64,000 bases of DNA, taken from Aquipseudomonas alcaligenes MRY13-0052 (GTDB taxonomy: Bacteria; Pseudomonadota; Gammaproteobacteria; Pseudomonadales; Pseudomonadaceae). The DNA is taken from positions 1 to 64,000 of the forward strand of contig BATO01000010.1 of assembly GCA_000474255.1 (NCBI GenBank). Reading direction: 5' to 3'. The notes below the pieces were generated by a model. That model made no database searches. It saw only the letters and a program-made list of their open reading frames with translations, and had not been told where the DNA came from. The translations under genes were made by a program, and so were the position numbers. Below are positions 51,067-60,381 of the stretch, one piece after another (positions within the stretch are counted from its first letter, which is position 1; each line of letters starts with the position of its first letter).

Positions 51067-52881
51067 ATGACCGAGCAACAACTGACGGAATCCCAGCCGT
51101 CCAGCATGAAGATCTACCTGCGACTGCTGAGCTACGTCCGTCCCTATATCTGGCAGTTCGTGCTGAGCATCGTCGGCTTTGTGATCTTCGCCACCACCCA
51201 GCCGATGCTGGGGGCGATCCTCCAGTATTTCGTCGATGGTCTCAACGACCCGAGCGTGGTGCTGTTCCCCAATGTGCCGGTGTTGCGCGACCTGCAGTTG
51301 CTGCAGATGGTGCCGCTGCTGATCGTGCTGATCGCCGCCTGGCAGGGTGTTGGCTCGTTCCTCGGCAACTATTACCTGGCCAAGGTTTCCCTCGGCCTGG
51401 TGCACGACCTGCGCGTTGCGTTGTTCAACAACCTGCTGGTATTGCCCAACCGCTATTTCGACAACCACAACTCCGGGCACCTGATCTCGCGCATCACCTT
51501 CAACGTCACCATGGTGACGGGGGCGGCGACCGACGCTATCAAGGTGGTGATCCGAGAGGGCATGACGGTGGTCTGCCTGTTCGCCTACCTGCTGTGGATG
51601 AACTGGAAGCTGACCCTGGTGATGGTGGCGATCCTGCCGTTGATCGCCTTCATGGTGACCACGGCCAGCCGCAAGTTCCGCAAGCAGAGCAAGAAGATCC
51701 AGGTGGCCATGGGCGATGTCACCCACGTGGCCTCCGAGACCATCCAGGGTTATCGCGTGGTGCGCAGCTTCGGTGGCGAACCTTATGAGGAGGCGCGCTT
51801 CCTCGATGCCAGCCAGAGCAACACCGACAAGCAGTTGCGCATGACCAAGACCGGCGCCATCTACACGCCGATGCTGCAACTGGTGATCTTCTCCGCCATG
51901 GCCGTGCTGATGTTCCTCGTGTTGTTCCTGCGTGGTGATGCGTCGGCCGGTGAGCTGGTGGCCTACATCACCGTGGCCGGCATGCTGCCCAAGCCCATCC
52001 GTCAGCTGTCGGAAGTCAGCTCCACGGTGCAGAAGGGCGTGGCGGGTGCCGAAAGCATTTTCGAACAGCTGGACGAGGTGCCGGAGACCGATACCGGTTC
52101 CGTCGAGCGCGAGCGGGTCGTCGGCCGGCTGGAGGTGCGTGACCTGAGCTTCCGCTATCCCGGCACCGAGAAGGCCGTTCTGGATAGCATCAGCTTCACC
52201 GCCGAGCCGGGGCAGATGATCGCCCTGGTGGGCCGCTCGGGTAGCGGCAAGTCCACGCTGGCCAACCTGATCCCGCGTTTCTACCAGCACAGCGACGGTC
52301 AGATCCTCCTCGACGGTGTCGAGGTCCAGGACTACCGCCTGCGCAACCTGCGCCGGCATATCGCCCTGGTCACCCAGCAGGTCAACCTGTTCAACGACTC
52401 GGTGGCCAACAACATCGCCTATGGCGACCTCGCCGGTGCGCCGCGTGCGGATATCGAGCAGGCAGCCGAGGCGGCCTATGCCAGCGAGTTCATCGAGAAG
52501 CTGCCTCATGGCCTGGACACCGACGTCGGCGAGAACGGCGTGCTGTTGTCCGGCGGCCAGCGCCAGCGCCTGGCGATCGCCCGTGCATTGCTGAAGAACG
52601 CGCCGCTGCTGGTGCTGGACGAAGCCACCTCTGCACTGGACAACGAATCCGAGCGCCACATCCAGAAGGCGCTGGACCGCGTGATGGATGGCCGTACCAC
52701 CCTGGTCATCGCCCACCGCCTCTCCACCATCGAGAAGGCCGACCTGATTCTGGTCATGGACCAGGGGCGCATCGTCGAGCGTGGCAACCACGCCGAGCTG
52801 ATCGCCCTGGATGGCTACTACGCGCGCCTGCATGCCAACCAGTTCGCCGAGGACAAGGTCCAGGCGGCGGAGCGCGGTTGA
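51067..52881 (+). CDS. msbA: Lipid A-core flippase MsbA
   Basis: 604-residue half-transporter. A six-helix exporter domain (about 20-330) is fused to an ABC ATPase with Walker A GRSGSGKST (about 391-399), Q-loop VTQQVNLFND, signature LSGGQRQRLAIARAL (about 494-508) and Walker B LLVLDEATSALD (about 515-526). It flips lipid A-core across the inner membrane. It is divergent from waaL. Confidence 0.96.
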   Translation: MTEQQLTESQPSSMKIYLRLLSYVRPYIWQFVLSIVGFVIFATTQPMLGAILQYFVDGLNDPSVVLFPNVPVLRDLQLLQMVPLLIVLIAAWQGVGSFLGNYYLAKVSLGLVHDLRVALFNNLLVLPNRYFDNHNSGHLISRITFNVTMVTGAATDAIKVVIREGMTVVCLFAYLLWMNWKLTLVMVAILPLIAFMVTTASRKFRKQSKKIQVAMGDVTHVASETIQGYRVVRSFGGEPYEEARFLDASQSNTDKQLRMTKTGAIYTPMLQLVIFSAMAVLMFLVLFLRGDASAGELVAYITVAGMLPKPIRQLSEVSSTVQKGVAGAESIFEQLDEVPETDTGSVERERVVGRLEVRDLSFRYPGTEKAVLDSISFTAEPGQMIALVGRSGSGKSTLANLIPRFYQHSDGQILLDGVEVQDYRLRNLRRHIALVTQQVNLFNDSVANNIAYGDLAGAPRADIEQAAEAAYASEFIEKLPHGLDTDVGENGVLLSGGQRQRLAIARALLKNAPLLVLDEATSALDNESERHIQKALDRVMDGRTTLVIAHRLSTIEKADLILVMDQGRIVERGNHAELIALDGYYARLHANQFAEDKVQAAERG

Positions 52882-52928
52882 GCCGTCGATGTGTCCGAGA
52901 TGAAGTTTCCATTCCCAGGGACCGGGCT

Positions 52929-53825
52929 GTGCTGAACCTGATACGCGCCTGCCGTGAACGCGGCTGGCATTCCCTGAGTGCCGCCGACTACGCCGCCGTC
53001 TGGGCGCGTTTCGGCGGCAGCCTGATGACCCACCCGGATGTGGTGGAGCGGCTTTCCGCGATGGCTGGTATCCCGGTGCGCTACCTCGCCTGGTTCGAGG
53101 GTGATGAGCCGGTGGCCGCGATCCCTACCTGGGGCCGTTATCTCGCGCTGTCGCGGGACGTGCTCAAGCGTGCCGGCAAACGCCACCTGTTCGACCTCGG
53201 TAACGCCGAGGTCATCCTGCCGGCGCGCCCTGATAGCGGCGCCGTCCTACGCCATCGCAGCAGCTACCTGGGTGAGCCTAACCACAGCCGCTTGCTAGGC
53301 TTGCGCCTGCAGAAAGAGTCGCTGGCGCTGTGCCGTGCTCCCGAGGACTTTTCCAAGAAATTCCGCTACAACCAGCGCCGTGAGTTGCGGTTGCTGGAAG
53401 AGGCGGGTGGCACCTTGCGTCCGGTCGCTGAACTCAGCGCTGCCGAGTTAGCCGCCATTTATACCGACCTGTTCGAGCGCCGCTGGGGGTTCGATGTGCC
53501 TGGCAAGGGGCATCTGGAAGAGGTGTTCGGGCTGCTCCGGGAGTTCCTCAGCGGCAGCCTGTTATTGCTGGAGGGAGCGCCCATCGCCGTTCAGGTGGTG
53601 TACAGGGTGGAATCTCCAGAATGGATCAGCGCCGAATACATCAACGGCGGCGTCGATCCACAAAGCCGGGACTTCAGCCCCGGCAGCGTTCTCAGCTTCG
53701 TCAATACGCAGGCCGCCTGGGAGGATGCCCGGGCCAGAGGCAAGGCCCTGCGTTATTCGTTCGGGCGCGCGGATGTGGAATACAAGGATCGTTGGTGCAA
53801 CAAGGTTCCCGTCTTTCGGGTGTGA
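52929..53825 (+). CDS. Mig-14 family protein (antimicrobial peptide tolerance)
   Basis: The GTG start at 52929 has AGGGA eight bases upstream and gives 298 residues. A TTG at 52878, overlapping the msbA stop as TTGA, is the alternative and adds 17 residues. Family text includes RFGGSLMTHPDVV (near the N-terminus) and a GNAT/FemAB-like C-terminal half with FSKKFRYNQRRELRLL, YTDLFERRWGF and the end SFGRADVEYKDRWC. Mig-14 proteins contribute to resistance to cationic antimicrobial peptides in Salmonella and P. aeruginosa (PA5003). The aminoacyl- or acyl-transferase reaction is not established. Confidence 0.85.
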   Translation: MLNLIRACRERGWHSLSAADYAAVWARFGGSLMTHPDVVERLSAMAGIPVRYLAWFEGDEPVAAIPTWGRYLALSRDVLKRAGKRHLFDLGNAEVILPARPDSGAVLRHRSSYLGEPNHSRLLGLRLQKESLALCRAPEDFSKKFRYNQRRELRLLEEAGGTLRPVAELSAAELAAIYTDLFERRWGFDVPGKGHLEEVFGLLREFLSGSLLLLEGAPIAVQVVYRVESPEWISAEYINGGVDPQSRDFSPGSVLSFVNTQAAWEDARARGKALRYSFGRADVEYKDRWCNKVPVFRV

Positions 53826-53829
53826 GTGA

Positions 53830-55248
53830 ATGGAAACACGCAAGCAGCTGCTCCTGCGCCGTCATCGGCGCCATAAGCGTTTGTTCATGTTTGGCGCCCT
53901 GCTGGTCTTGGTGGCGCTGGACTGGTTCGGTTCCTGGAGCACTACCCCGGTGCTTCTGGTGCTCGGCTGGATAGCCCACGAGGCCTGGTTCGCCGACCAC
54001 CTGTTCTACTCCCCGCGTGACGACTACCAGTATCGCTTTCCGACTGGAGTTGAACCGCTGCCGGTGCGCCTGGTGGATGGGCGCATCGAGGCGGTAACCG
54101 GAAGTCTGCCGGTGGGCGTCGATACCTTGATGCTGGAGGTCGATATCCGCTGCGGCTGGCTTGGCCGCTGGGTGGATCCCCACGTACTGATCGACTGCGG
54201 TGAGTGCACCGATCGCCAGGATTTCGAGCGCGGGGTGAATGGGCGCCGCTACCTCAATCTTTCCGGTGCCCAGGCCGCGCTCGCCGCTGGGACTTTGCGT
54301 CTGCGCGGGCGCTTCTGTCGCCTGGCTCCCGGTGCTTCGCTCTATGCCTTCAGCAACCCCGACTACGCCAAGCAGAAGGTGCTGGTCATCGCGCCCCATG
54401 CGGACGATGCCGAACTGGCGGCCTTTGGCCTCTATAGCCGCTGCAGCGATGTGCATATCGTCACCCTGACCCAGGGCGAGATCGAGGCTCAGGTGTATCG
54501 CCGCCTGGGGTTGGATAGCGCCGCCGCCGCCCGCCTGAAGGGCCGCCTGCGCAGCTGGAGTAGCCTGGCGGTACCGCTATGGGGCGGTGTGCCGGCCACC
54601 CGCTGCCTGCAACTCGGCTACTACTGCCTGCGCCTGGAGGCCATGGAGGCCGAGCCGGACAAACCCTTCGCCTCGCTGGAGTCGGGCGAGACGGATATCC
54701 GCAGCGTGCGCCGCTTCAATGCCCTGGCCCTGCCCGGCGACCTCGATGGCGCATCGAGCTGGCGCAACCTGGTGGGCGACCTGGCGGCCCTGCTGGCGCG
54801 CCTGCAGCCCGACGTGGTGGTGGTCCCCCATCCGCAGCTCGATCCGCACCCGGACCATATCCAGGCCAGTCGCGCCCTGGACCAGGCCATCGAGCAGAGT
54901 GGCTGGACCCCCTCCGTGCAACTGCTCTACGCCAACCACCTGGTGGACAACGACCGCTGGCCCATGGGCCCTGCGGGTGGCGGCATCGCCCTGCCACCCT
55001 GCATCGATCCGCTGCCGGCGGATGCCCTGTGGAGCCCCGTGCTCTGTGAACAGGCACGCCTGGACAAGGCTCAGGCGCTGGCCATGCAGCATGACCTGCA
55101 GGTGCCGCTGTCGTTCAAGAAGCGCCTGCGCCGGACCATCCAGTGGCTGCTCGCCGCACGGCGCTGGCCGGAGAGCGGCGAGGACGACTTCTTCCGCAAG
55201 GCGGTGCGCCGCCACGAGCTTTTCTGGGTGAGACGCCTTTCCGATTGA
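53830..55248 (+). CDS. dnpA: PIG-L family de-N-acetylase (DnpA-like)
   Basis: 472 residues. Two close N-terminal membrane helices (about 17-50) anchor it. The PIG-L zinc motif is VIAPHADDAELA (about 181-192) with the partner HPDH in DPHPDHIQASRAL (about 339-351). Such enzymes remove acetyl from GlcNAc-type sugars. P. aeruginosa DnpA (PA5002) lies in the same LPS region and affects fluoroquinolone tolerance/persister numbers; modification of a core amino sugar is a reasonable but unproved role. It starts four bases behind the Mig-14 gene. Confidence 0.88.
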   Translation: METRKQLLLRRHRRHKRLFMFGALLVLVALDWFGSWSTTPVLLVLGWIAHEAWFADHLFYSPRDDYQYRFPTGVEPLPVRLVDGRIEAVTGSLPVGVDTLMLEVDIRCGWLGRWVDPHVLIDCGECTDRQDFERGVNGRRYLNLSGAQAALAAGTLRLRGRFCRLAPGASLYAFSNPDYAKQKVLVIAPHADDAELAAFGLYSRCSDVHIVTLTQGEIEAQVYRRLGLDSAAAARLKGRLRSWSSLAVPLWGGVPATRCLQLGYYCLRLEAMEAEPDKPFASLESGETDIRSVRRFNALALPGDLDGASSWRNLVGDLAALLARLQPDVVVVPHPQLDPHPDHIQASRALDQAIEQSGWTPSVQLLYANHLVDNDRWPMGPAGGGIALPPCIDPLPADALWSPVLCEQARLDKAQALAMQHDLQVPLSFKKRLRRTIQWLLAARRWPESGEDDFFRKAVRRHELFWVRRLSD

Positions 55249-55321
55249 CGGCCTCCGGCGACGGGGCGGGTCAGCTGCTATGTTATGATCCGCGCCGTTT
55301 TTCCATGCTCCTGGAGTCTTC

Positions 55322-56743
55322 ATGAAGCTCACCATGCCCCGTTTCGATCTGGCCCCCGTTCTGGTGGTGGGCGATGTCATGCTCGACCGTTATTGGCATG
55401 GCGGCACCTCGCGTATTTCCCCTGAAGCGCCGGTGCCCGTGGTACGTGTCGACCAGATCGAGGATCGCCCGGGTGGTGCCGCCAACGTGGCGCTGAACAT
55501 CGCCGCCCTCGGCGCGCCGGCTGCCCTGGTGGGCGTGACCGGTGAGGACGAGGCCGCCGCCAGCCTGCTCGCCAGCCTCGGCGCGGCTGGCGTCGACGCG
55601 CGCTTCCAGCGCATCCCCTCGCAGCCGACCATCGTCAAGCTGCGGGTCATGAGTCGCCACCAGCAACTGCTGCGGATGGACTTCGAAGAGCCCTTCGAGA
55701 CCGATGCCGAAGCGCTGGCCGCCGAGGTCGAGCGCCTGCTCTCCGGGGTCAAGGTGCTGGTGCTATCCGACTACGGCAAGGGCGCGCTGAAGAACCATCA
55801 GGCGTTGATCCAGGCCGCCCGTCGCAAGGGCATCCCGGTGCTGGCCGACCCCAAGGGCAAGGATTTCGGCATCTACCGCGGTGCCAGCCTGATCACCCCC
55901 AATCTCAACGAGTTCGAAACCATAGTCGGGCGTTGCACCGACGAGGCCGACCTCGTCGCCAAGGGCGCGCAGCTGATGCGTGAGCTGGACCTCGGCGCGC
56001 TGCTGGTGACCCGTGGCGAACACGGCATGACCCTGCTGCGCCCGGACCAGCCCGCCCTGCACCTGCCGGCCCGCGCCCGTGAGGTGTTCGACGTCACCGG
56101 CGCTGGCGACACCGTGATCTCCACCCTGGCCGCCAGCCTGGCTGCCGGCGAGGACCTGCCCCAGGCCGTCGCCCTCGCCAACCTGGCCGCCGGCATCGTG
56201 GTCGGCAAGCTGGGTACCGCCGCCATCAGCGCACCCGAGCTGCGCCGTGCCGTGCAGCGTGAGCAAGGTTCCGAGCGCGGTGTGCTCAGCCTCGACCAGC
56301 TGCTGCTGGCCATCGAGGACGCCCGCGCCCACGGCGAGAAGATCGTCTTCACCAACGGCTGCTTCGACATCCTCCATGCCGGCCACGTGACCTACCTCGA
56401 GCAGGCCCGCGCCCAGGGTGATCGCCTGGTGCTGGCGGTCAACGACGACGCCTCGGTCAGCCGCCTCAAGGGCCCCGGCCGGCCGATCAACTCGGTGGAC
56501 CGACGCATGGCCGTGCTCGCCGGCCTCGGCGCCGTCGACTGGGTGGTGAGCTTCAGCGAAGACACCCCCGAGCGCCTGCTGGGCCAGGTCAAGCCGGACA
56601 TCCTGGTCAAGGGCGGCGACTACGGCATCGAGCAGGTGGTGGGCGCCGATATCGTCAAGGCCTACGGCGGCGAAGTGCGCGTGCTCGGCCTGGTGGAGAA
56701 CAGCTCCACCACCGCCATCGTCGAGAAGATCCGCAGCCGCTGA
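55322..56743 (+). CDS. hldE: Bifunctional heptose kinase/adenylyltransferase HldE (RfaE)
   Basis: 473 residues. An N-terminal PfkB-type kinase (about 1-318) has [15 protein letters not shown] and the catalytic DVTGAGDTV (about 259-267). A C-terminal cytidylyltransferase-like domain (about 340-473) carries the HxGH in [14 protein letters not shown] (about 344-357). It makes ADP-D-glycero-beta-D-manno-heptose precursor steps for WaaC/WaaF. CTGGAG precedes the ATG. Confidence 0.97.
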   Translation: MKLTMPRFDLAPVLVVGDVMLDRYWHGGTSRISPEAPVPVVRVDQIEDRPGGAANVALNIAALGAPAALVGVTGEDEAAASLLASLGAAGVDARFQRIPSQPTIVKLRVMSRHQQLLRMDFEEPFETDAEALAAEVERLLSGVKVLVLSDYGKGALKNHQALIQAARRKGIPVLADPKGKDFGIYRGASLITPNLNEFETIVGRCTDEADLVAKGAQLMRELDLGALLVTRGEHGMTLLRPDQPALHLPARAREVFDVTGAGDTVISTLAASLAAGEDLPQAVALANLAAGIVVGKLGTAAISAPELRRAVQREQGSERGVLSLDQLLLAIEDARAHGEKIVFTNGCFDILHAGHVTYLEQARAQGDRLVLAVNDDASVSRLKGPGRPINSVDRRMAVLAGLGAVDWVVSFSEDTPERLLGQVKPDILVKGGDYGIEQVVGADIVKAYGGEVRVLGLVENSSTTAIVEKIRSR

Positions 56744-56860
56744 TCCTCCCGCCGGGTGGGTGGCCGTCGTGCCACTCGCCCGCGGCCCGACGGTCATAGG
56801 CGCGCCCATTCGCGGCGCGCATCATCGAGGCATCCTCACCCCGCGTGGAGCGAGATGCCC

Positions 56861-58144
56861 ATGAGTACCGATGCACAGGGACGCGCCCTGTCCGTGCTGA
56901 ACCGCGTTGCCCAGGCCGACTGGCCGGACCGGTTCAAGCTGCGCAAACCCTTCGAAAAACTCCTCTACACCGGCAGCCGTGCCGGCTTCCAGATGGTCGC
57001 CGAGCGTTCCGGCAAGGCCGCCAAGAAGCCGCGTGCGGCCGACCCGGATGCGCTGTTCGACCTGTCCCTGTCCGACGAGCAGCAGATGATCCGCGAGATG
57101 CTCCAGGGTTTCGCCCTGGAGGTGCTGCGTCCGGCGGCCCATGACGCCGACGCCCGTGGCGTCATCCCCGCCGAGCTGCTCAACCAGGCGCTGGAGCTGG
57201 GTCTTGCCCACTACGGCGTGGGTGAGGTGCACGGCGGCATGGCCGGCGAGCGCACTGTCATCAGCAACGCGCTGATCGCAGAGGCCCTGGGGCAGGGCGA
57301 CCTGTCCCTGGCCGCCTCCCTGCTGGTGCCGCTTTCCGCTGCCAACTGCATCCGTCGCTCCGCCTCGCCCGAACAGCAGGCCCGCTGGCTGCCGGCTTTC
57401 GTGGGCGAAGAGCGCCCGCCGCTGATGGCCATCGCCGTCAGCGAGCCGGGGTTGCTTGCCGATCCCCATCGCCTGGCCACCAAGGCGCGGCGCAAGGGCA
57501 AGCACTACCAGCTGTCCGGTGAGAAGAGTCTGGTGCTCGAAGGGCTCAATGCCAGCCAACTGATCGTCGCGGCCGAGGCCGAAGACGGCCCGGCGCTGTT
57601 CCTCGTGGAGGGCGGTGCCAAGGGGCTGGAACGCCAGGCTGAGCCCGGCATGGGCCTGAAGGTCTGCTCCACTGCGCGGGTGCAGCTCAAGGGCGTCAAG
57701 GTGCCGCTGGAGAACCGCCTGGCCGCGGCCGATTTCGACTACCAGCGCTTCCTCGATCTCACCACCCTGGGCTGGTGTGCACTGGCCCTGGGCACCGGGC
57801 AGGCGGCGCTGGATTACGTGGTCACCTACTGCAACGAGCGTGTCGCCTTCGGCGAGCCCATCAGCCACCGCCAGGGCGTCGCCTTCATGGTCTCGGACAT
57901 CGCCATCGAGCTCGACGCCATGCGCATGATGGTCTGGCGTGCTTGTGCCCGGGCCGAGCGCGGCGAGCCGTTCCAGCGCGAGGCCTACCTGGCGCGGCTG
58001 CTGTGCGCCGAGAAGGCGATGAAGATCGGCACCGACGCGGTGCAACTGCTCGGTGGCCACGGTTTCACCAAGGAGCACCCGGCCGAGCGCTGGTACCGCG
58101 ACCTCCGCGCCGTGGCCATCATGGCCGGCGGCTTGCACCTTTAA
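56861..58144 (+). CDS. Acyl-CoA dehydrogenase family protein, first of a pair
   Basis: The start at 56861 (MSTDAQGR) is preferred, with GGAG ten bases upstream; ATG 56855 is too close to that site. 427 residues. N-terminal helical domain, middle beta domain and C-terminal four-helix domain ending LLGGHGFTKEHPAERWYRD are all present. However, the usual EP-x-x-GSD substrate loop reads SEPGLLADPHR, so the FAD/substrate contacts are altered. Paired with the next gene, it could form a heteromeric dehydrogenase as reported for some bacterial acyl-CoA dehydrogenase pairs. Substrate unknown (PA4995 position). Confidence 0.87.
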   Translation: MSTDAQGRALSVLNRVAQADWPDRFKLRKPFEKLLYTGSRAGFQMVAERSGKAAKKPRAADPDALFDLSLSDEQQMIREMLQGFALEVLRPAAHDADARGVIPAELLNQALELGLAHYGVGEVHGGMAGERTVISNALIAEALGQGDLSLAASLLVPLSAANCIRRSASPEQQARWLPAFVGEERPPLMAIAVSEPGLLADPHRLATKARRKGKHYQLSGEKSLVLEGLNASQLIVAAEAEDGPALFLVEGGAKGLERQAEPGMGLKVCSTARVQLKGVKVPLENRLAAADFDYQRFLDLTTLGWCALALGTGQAALDYVVTYCNERVAFGEPISHRQGVAFMVSDIAIELDAMRMMVWRACARAERGEPFQREAYLARLLCAEKAMKIGTDAVQLLGGHGFTKEHPAERWYRDLRAVAIMAGGLHL

Positions 58145-58154
58145 GGGGATGACG

Positions 58155-59363
58155 ATGAACCTTGAAACCCCGAAGAAATTCCGTGGCCTGGCCAACCAGG
58201 CGCACCAGGTGGCGGCCAACTACTTCCGCCCCATTTCCCGCAAGTACGACAAGGCCGAGCATGCCTATCCCAAGGAGCTGGACCTGCTGGCTGCGCTGCT
58301 GGACGGCATGAACGCCGGCTCCCCCGACGCCGTTGGTGCCACCTCCGCCAGCAAGCGCGGCAGCGGCCAGGTGGAGGAGGGTGTGCGCAACGGCGGCAAC
58401 CTCTCGGCGCTGCTCGGGGTCATCGAACTCTGCTGGGGCGACGTCGGCCTGTTGCTGGGCATGCCGCGCCAGGGCTTGGGCAACGCTGCCATCGCCGCGG
58501 TGGCCAACGAGGAGCAGCTCAAGCGCTTCGGCAGCACCTGGGCGGCCATGGCCATCACCGAGCCGGGTTGCGGCTCCGACTCCGCGGCCATCCGCACCAC
58601 GGCGGTGAAGGACGGCGACCACTACGTGCTCAACGGCGAGAAGATCTTCGTCACCTCCGGCGAGCGCGCCGATGCGGTGGTGGTCTGGGCGACCCTGGAC
58701 AAGAGCCTGGGCCGCGCGGCGATCAAGTCCTTCGTGGTGGAGAAGGGCACGCCCGGCATGAGTGTCACCCGCCTGGAGAAGAAGCTCGGCATCAAGGCCT
58801 CGGACACCGCGTCCATCAGCTTCAGCGATTGCCGGGTGCCGGCGGCCAACCTGTTGGGCAATGCCGAGATCGATGTGCAGAAGGGCTTCGCCGGGGTCAT
58901 GGAGACCTTCGACAACACCCGCCCGCTGGTGGCCGGCATGGCCATTGGCGTGGCCAAGGCCTCCCTGGACCGCACCCGTGAGCTGCTGAAAAAGGCCGGC
59001 TGCACCTTCGACTACCGCAAGCCGCTGCTCAGCGTCAGCCATGTGGAGGCGACCCTCTACCGCCTGGAAGCCGAATGGGAGGCCGCGCGCCTGCTGACCC
59101 TCAAGGCTGCGTGGATGGCGGACAACAAGCTGCCCAACTCCAAGGAGGCCTCCATCGCCAAGGCCAAGGCCGGGCGCGTGGCCAACGAGGTGACGCTCAA
59201 GTGCGTGGAGTTGGTCGGCGCCCTCGGCTACGGCGAGGACGAGCTGCTGGAGAAGTGGGCGCGGGATTCGAAGATCCTCGACATCTTCGAGGGGACCCAG
59301 CAGATCCAGCTGCTGATCATCGCCCGTCGCCTGCTGGGCAAGAGCTCAAGCGAACTCAAGTGA
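58155..59363 (+). CDS. Acyl-CoA dehydrogenase family protein, second of a pair
   Basis: The start at 58155 (MNLETPKKF) follows AAGGGG; an ATG six bases earlier lies too near. 402 residues. The canonical AITEPGCGSDSAAIRT (about 134-149) is present, as are GEKIFVTSGE and the C-terminal DIFEGTQQIQ (about 379-388). A flexible Ser/Gly-containing stretch (about 55-75) replaces the common helix in the N-terminal domain. It follows its partner after ten bases and ends before a terminator, so the two form a transcription unit. Confidence 0.9.
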   Translation: MNLETPKKFRGLANQAHQVAANYFRPISRKYDKAEHAYPKELDLLAALLDGMNAGSPDAVGATSASKRGSGQVEEGVRNGGNLSALLGVIELCWGDVGLLLGMPRQGLGNAAIAAVANEEQLKRFGSTWAAMAITEPGCGSDSAAIRTTAVKDGDHYVLNGEKIFVTSGERADAVVVWATLDKSLGRAAIKSFVVEKGTPGMSVTRLEKKLGIKASDTASISFSDCRVPAANLLGNAEIDVQKGFAGVMETFDNTRPLVAGMAIGVAKASLDRTRELLKKAGCTFDYRKPLLSVSHVEATLYRLEAEWEAARLLTLKAAWMADNKLPNSKEASIAKAKAGRVANEVTLKCVELVGALGYGEDELLEKWARDSKILDIFEGTQQIQLLIIARRLLGKSSSELK

Positions 59364-59385
59364 TTCTGTTGTAGTGCCCGATTGA

Positions 59386-59409
59386 CCCCGCCTCGGCGGG
59401 GTTCTTTTT
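59386..59409 (+). terminator. Intrinsic terminator of the acyl-CoA dehydrogenase pair
   Basis: CCCCGC-CTCG-GCGGGG stem-loop followed by TTCTTTTT, 23 bp behind the stop codon. Confidence 0.88.
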
Positions 59410-59432
59410 GTGGCGACGGGTTTATCAGGGGC

Positions 59433-60338
59433 TCAGCAGGCCAGGCGCTTGGCCTGCTCGGCGGTGCCGACGCGGGCCAGCCAGTCCTTCCAGCGGATGC
59501 GTTCGTCGCGCACCAGCCAGCCGTCCTGCTCGGCGAAGCTTTCCGAGAGCCAGATGCCCCGGGTGCTGGCGGGCTTGAGTTCGCCATTGCGCAGGGTCAG
59601 CAGTTCGCCGGTGGGTTTGCCGTGGTCACGGGCCAGCAGGTAGATGTCCGGGCGGCGCCGCTCCAGCGCGGCCACCAGCTCGCCGTCGCGCAGGCTTTCA
59701 TCGACGTGGAAGAAGCTCAGCTGGCGGGCGTCGCGGGGCAGCTCCAGGCTCATGTCGTAGACCAGCTGCAGCGAGGCGGTGGGCAGGTGCACGTAGGCGC
59801 GGGGGCGCTCCAGCAGGGTCAGGCTGCCGCTCTGCACCGGGCGTGCGGCGCCGGACAGCGGGCTCAGGCGGAAGTGGCTGGCCTCGCGGTAATGCAGTTG
59901 GCGCTGGTAGGGCGTGGGCAGCCAGGTATCGGCGAAGCGCCCGCCGAGCCAGCCTTCGGGCGTCTCGATCAGGCATTCCTCGGCCACTTCCTGGATGGCG
60001 GTGAGCAGCGGCAGGTTGAGCTCATGAGCCGGCACGTAGCCGGAGATCAGCTTGAGCACGGTGTCGCCGCGGTCCAATCGGCGCTGGCGCACCAGCACCC
60101 AGTATTCGCGGCCCTGCAGTTCCAGGGTCAGGCGTACGGAGACGCCCAGGTTGGCCAGCTCGACAGCGAAACGCTGGCTGTCGGCGATCTCCACCGGGCG
60201 CCGGCGGCGTTCGAGCATCTGGGTAAAGTTCAGCGGCAGCCCCAGGGCCTGGTAGGCCAGGCCATCGGCATTGGCCTCGACATGGAGGGGCAGGGTCTTG
60301 AACGCCCCCGGGTCTTTACGGGCGAGTATTCGCGGCAT
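59433..60338 (-). CDS. Conserved protein of unknown function
   Basis: 301 residues, no signal peptide, no membrane helix and no domain that I recognise. Features seen: a basic start MPRILARKDPGAF, SGYVPAHELNLPLLTAIQEVAEE (about 98-120) that looks like a helix followed by acidic residues, and a C-terminal WLVRDERIRWKDWLARV. The EVAEECL stretch faintly recalls a Nudix box (RE-x2-EE), but the glycine and spacing are missing. It sits in the PA4993 position upstream of nothing obvious on its strand; the aldo/keto reductase gene is 43 bp further upstream in the same direction, so cotranscription is likely. Confidence 0.8.
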   Translation of the reverse strand: MPRILARKDPGAFKTLPLHVEANADGLAYQALGLPLNFTQMLERRRRPVEIADSQRFAVELANLGVSVRLTLELQGREYWVLVRQRRLDRGDTVLKLISGYVPAHELNLPLLTAIQEVAEECLIETPEGWLGGRFADTWLPTPYQRQLHYREASHFRLSPLSGAARPVQSGSLTLLERPRAYVHLPTASLQLVYDMSLELPRDARQLSFFHVDESLRDGELVAALERRRPDIYLLARDHGKPTGELLTLRNGELKPASTRGIWLSESFAEQDGWLVRDERIRWKDWLARVGTAEQAKRLAC

Positions 60339-60381
60339 GTCGGCTCCTTCTTGCGTCGGGGTCGGCCGCAGTTGCGGCGCT

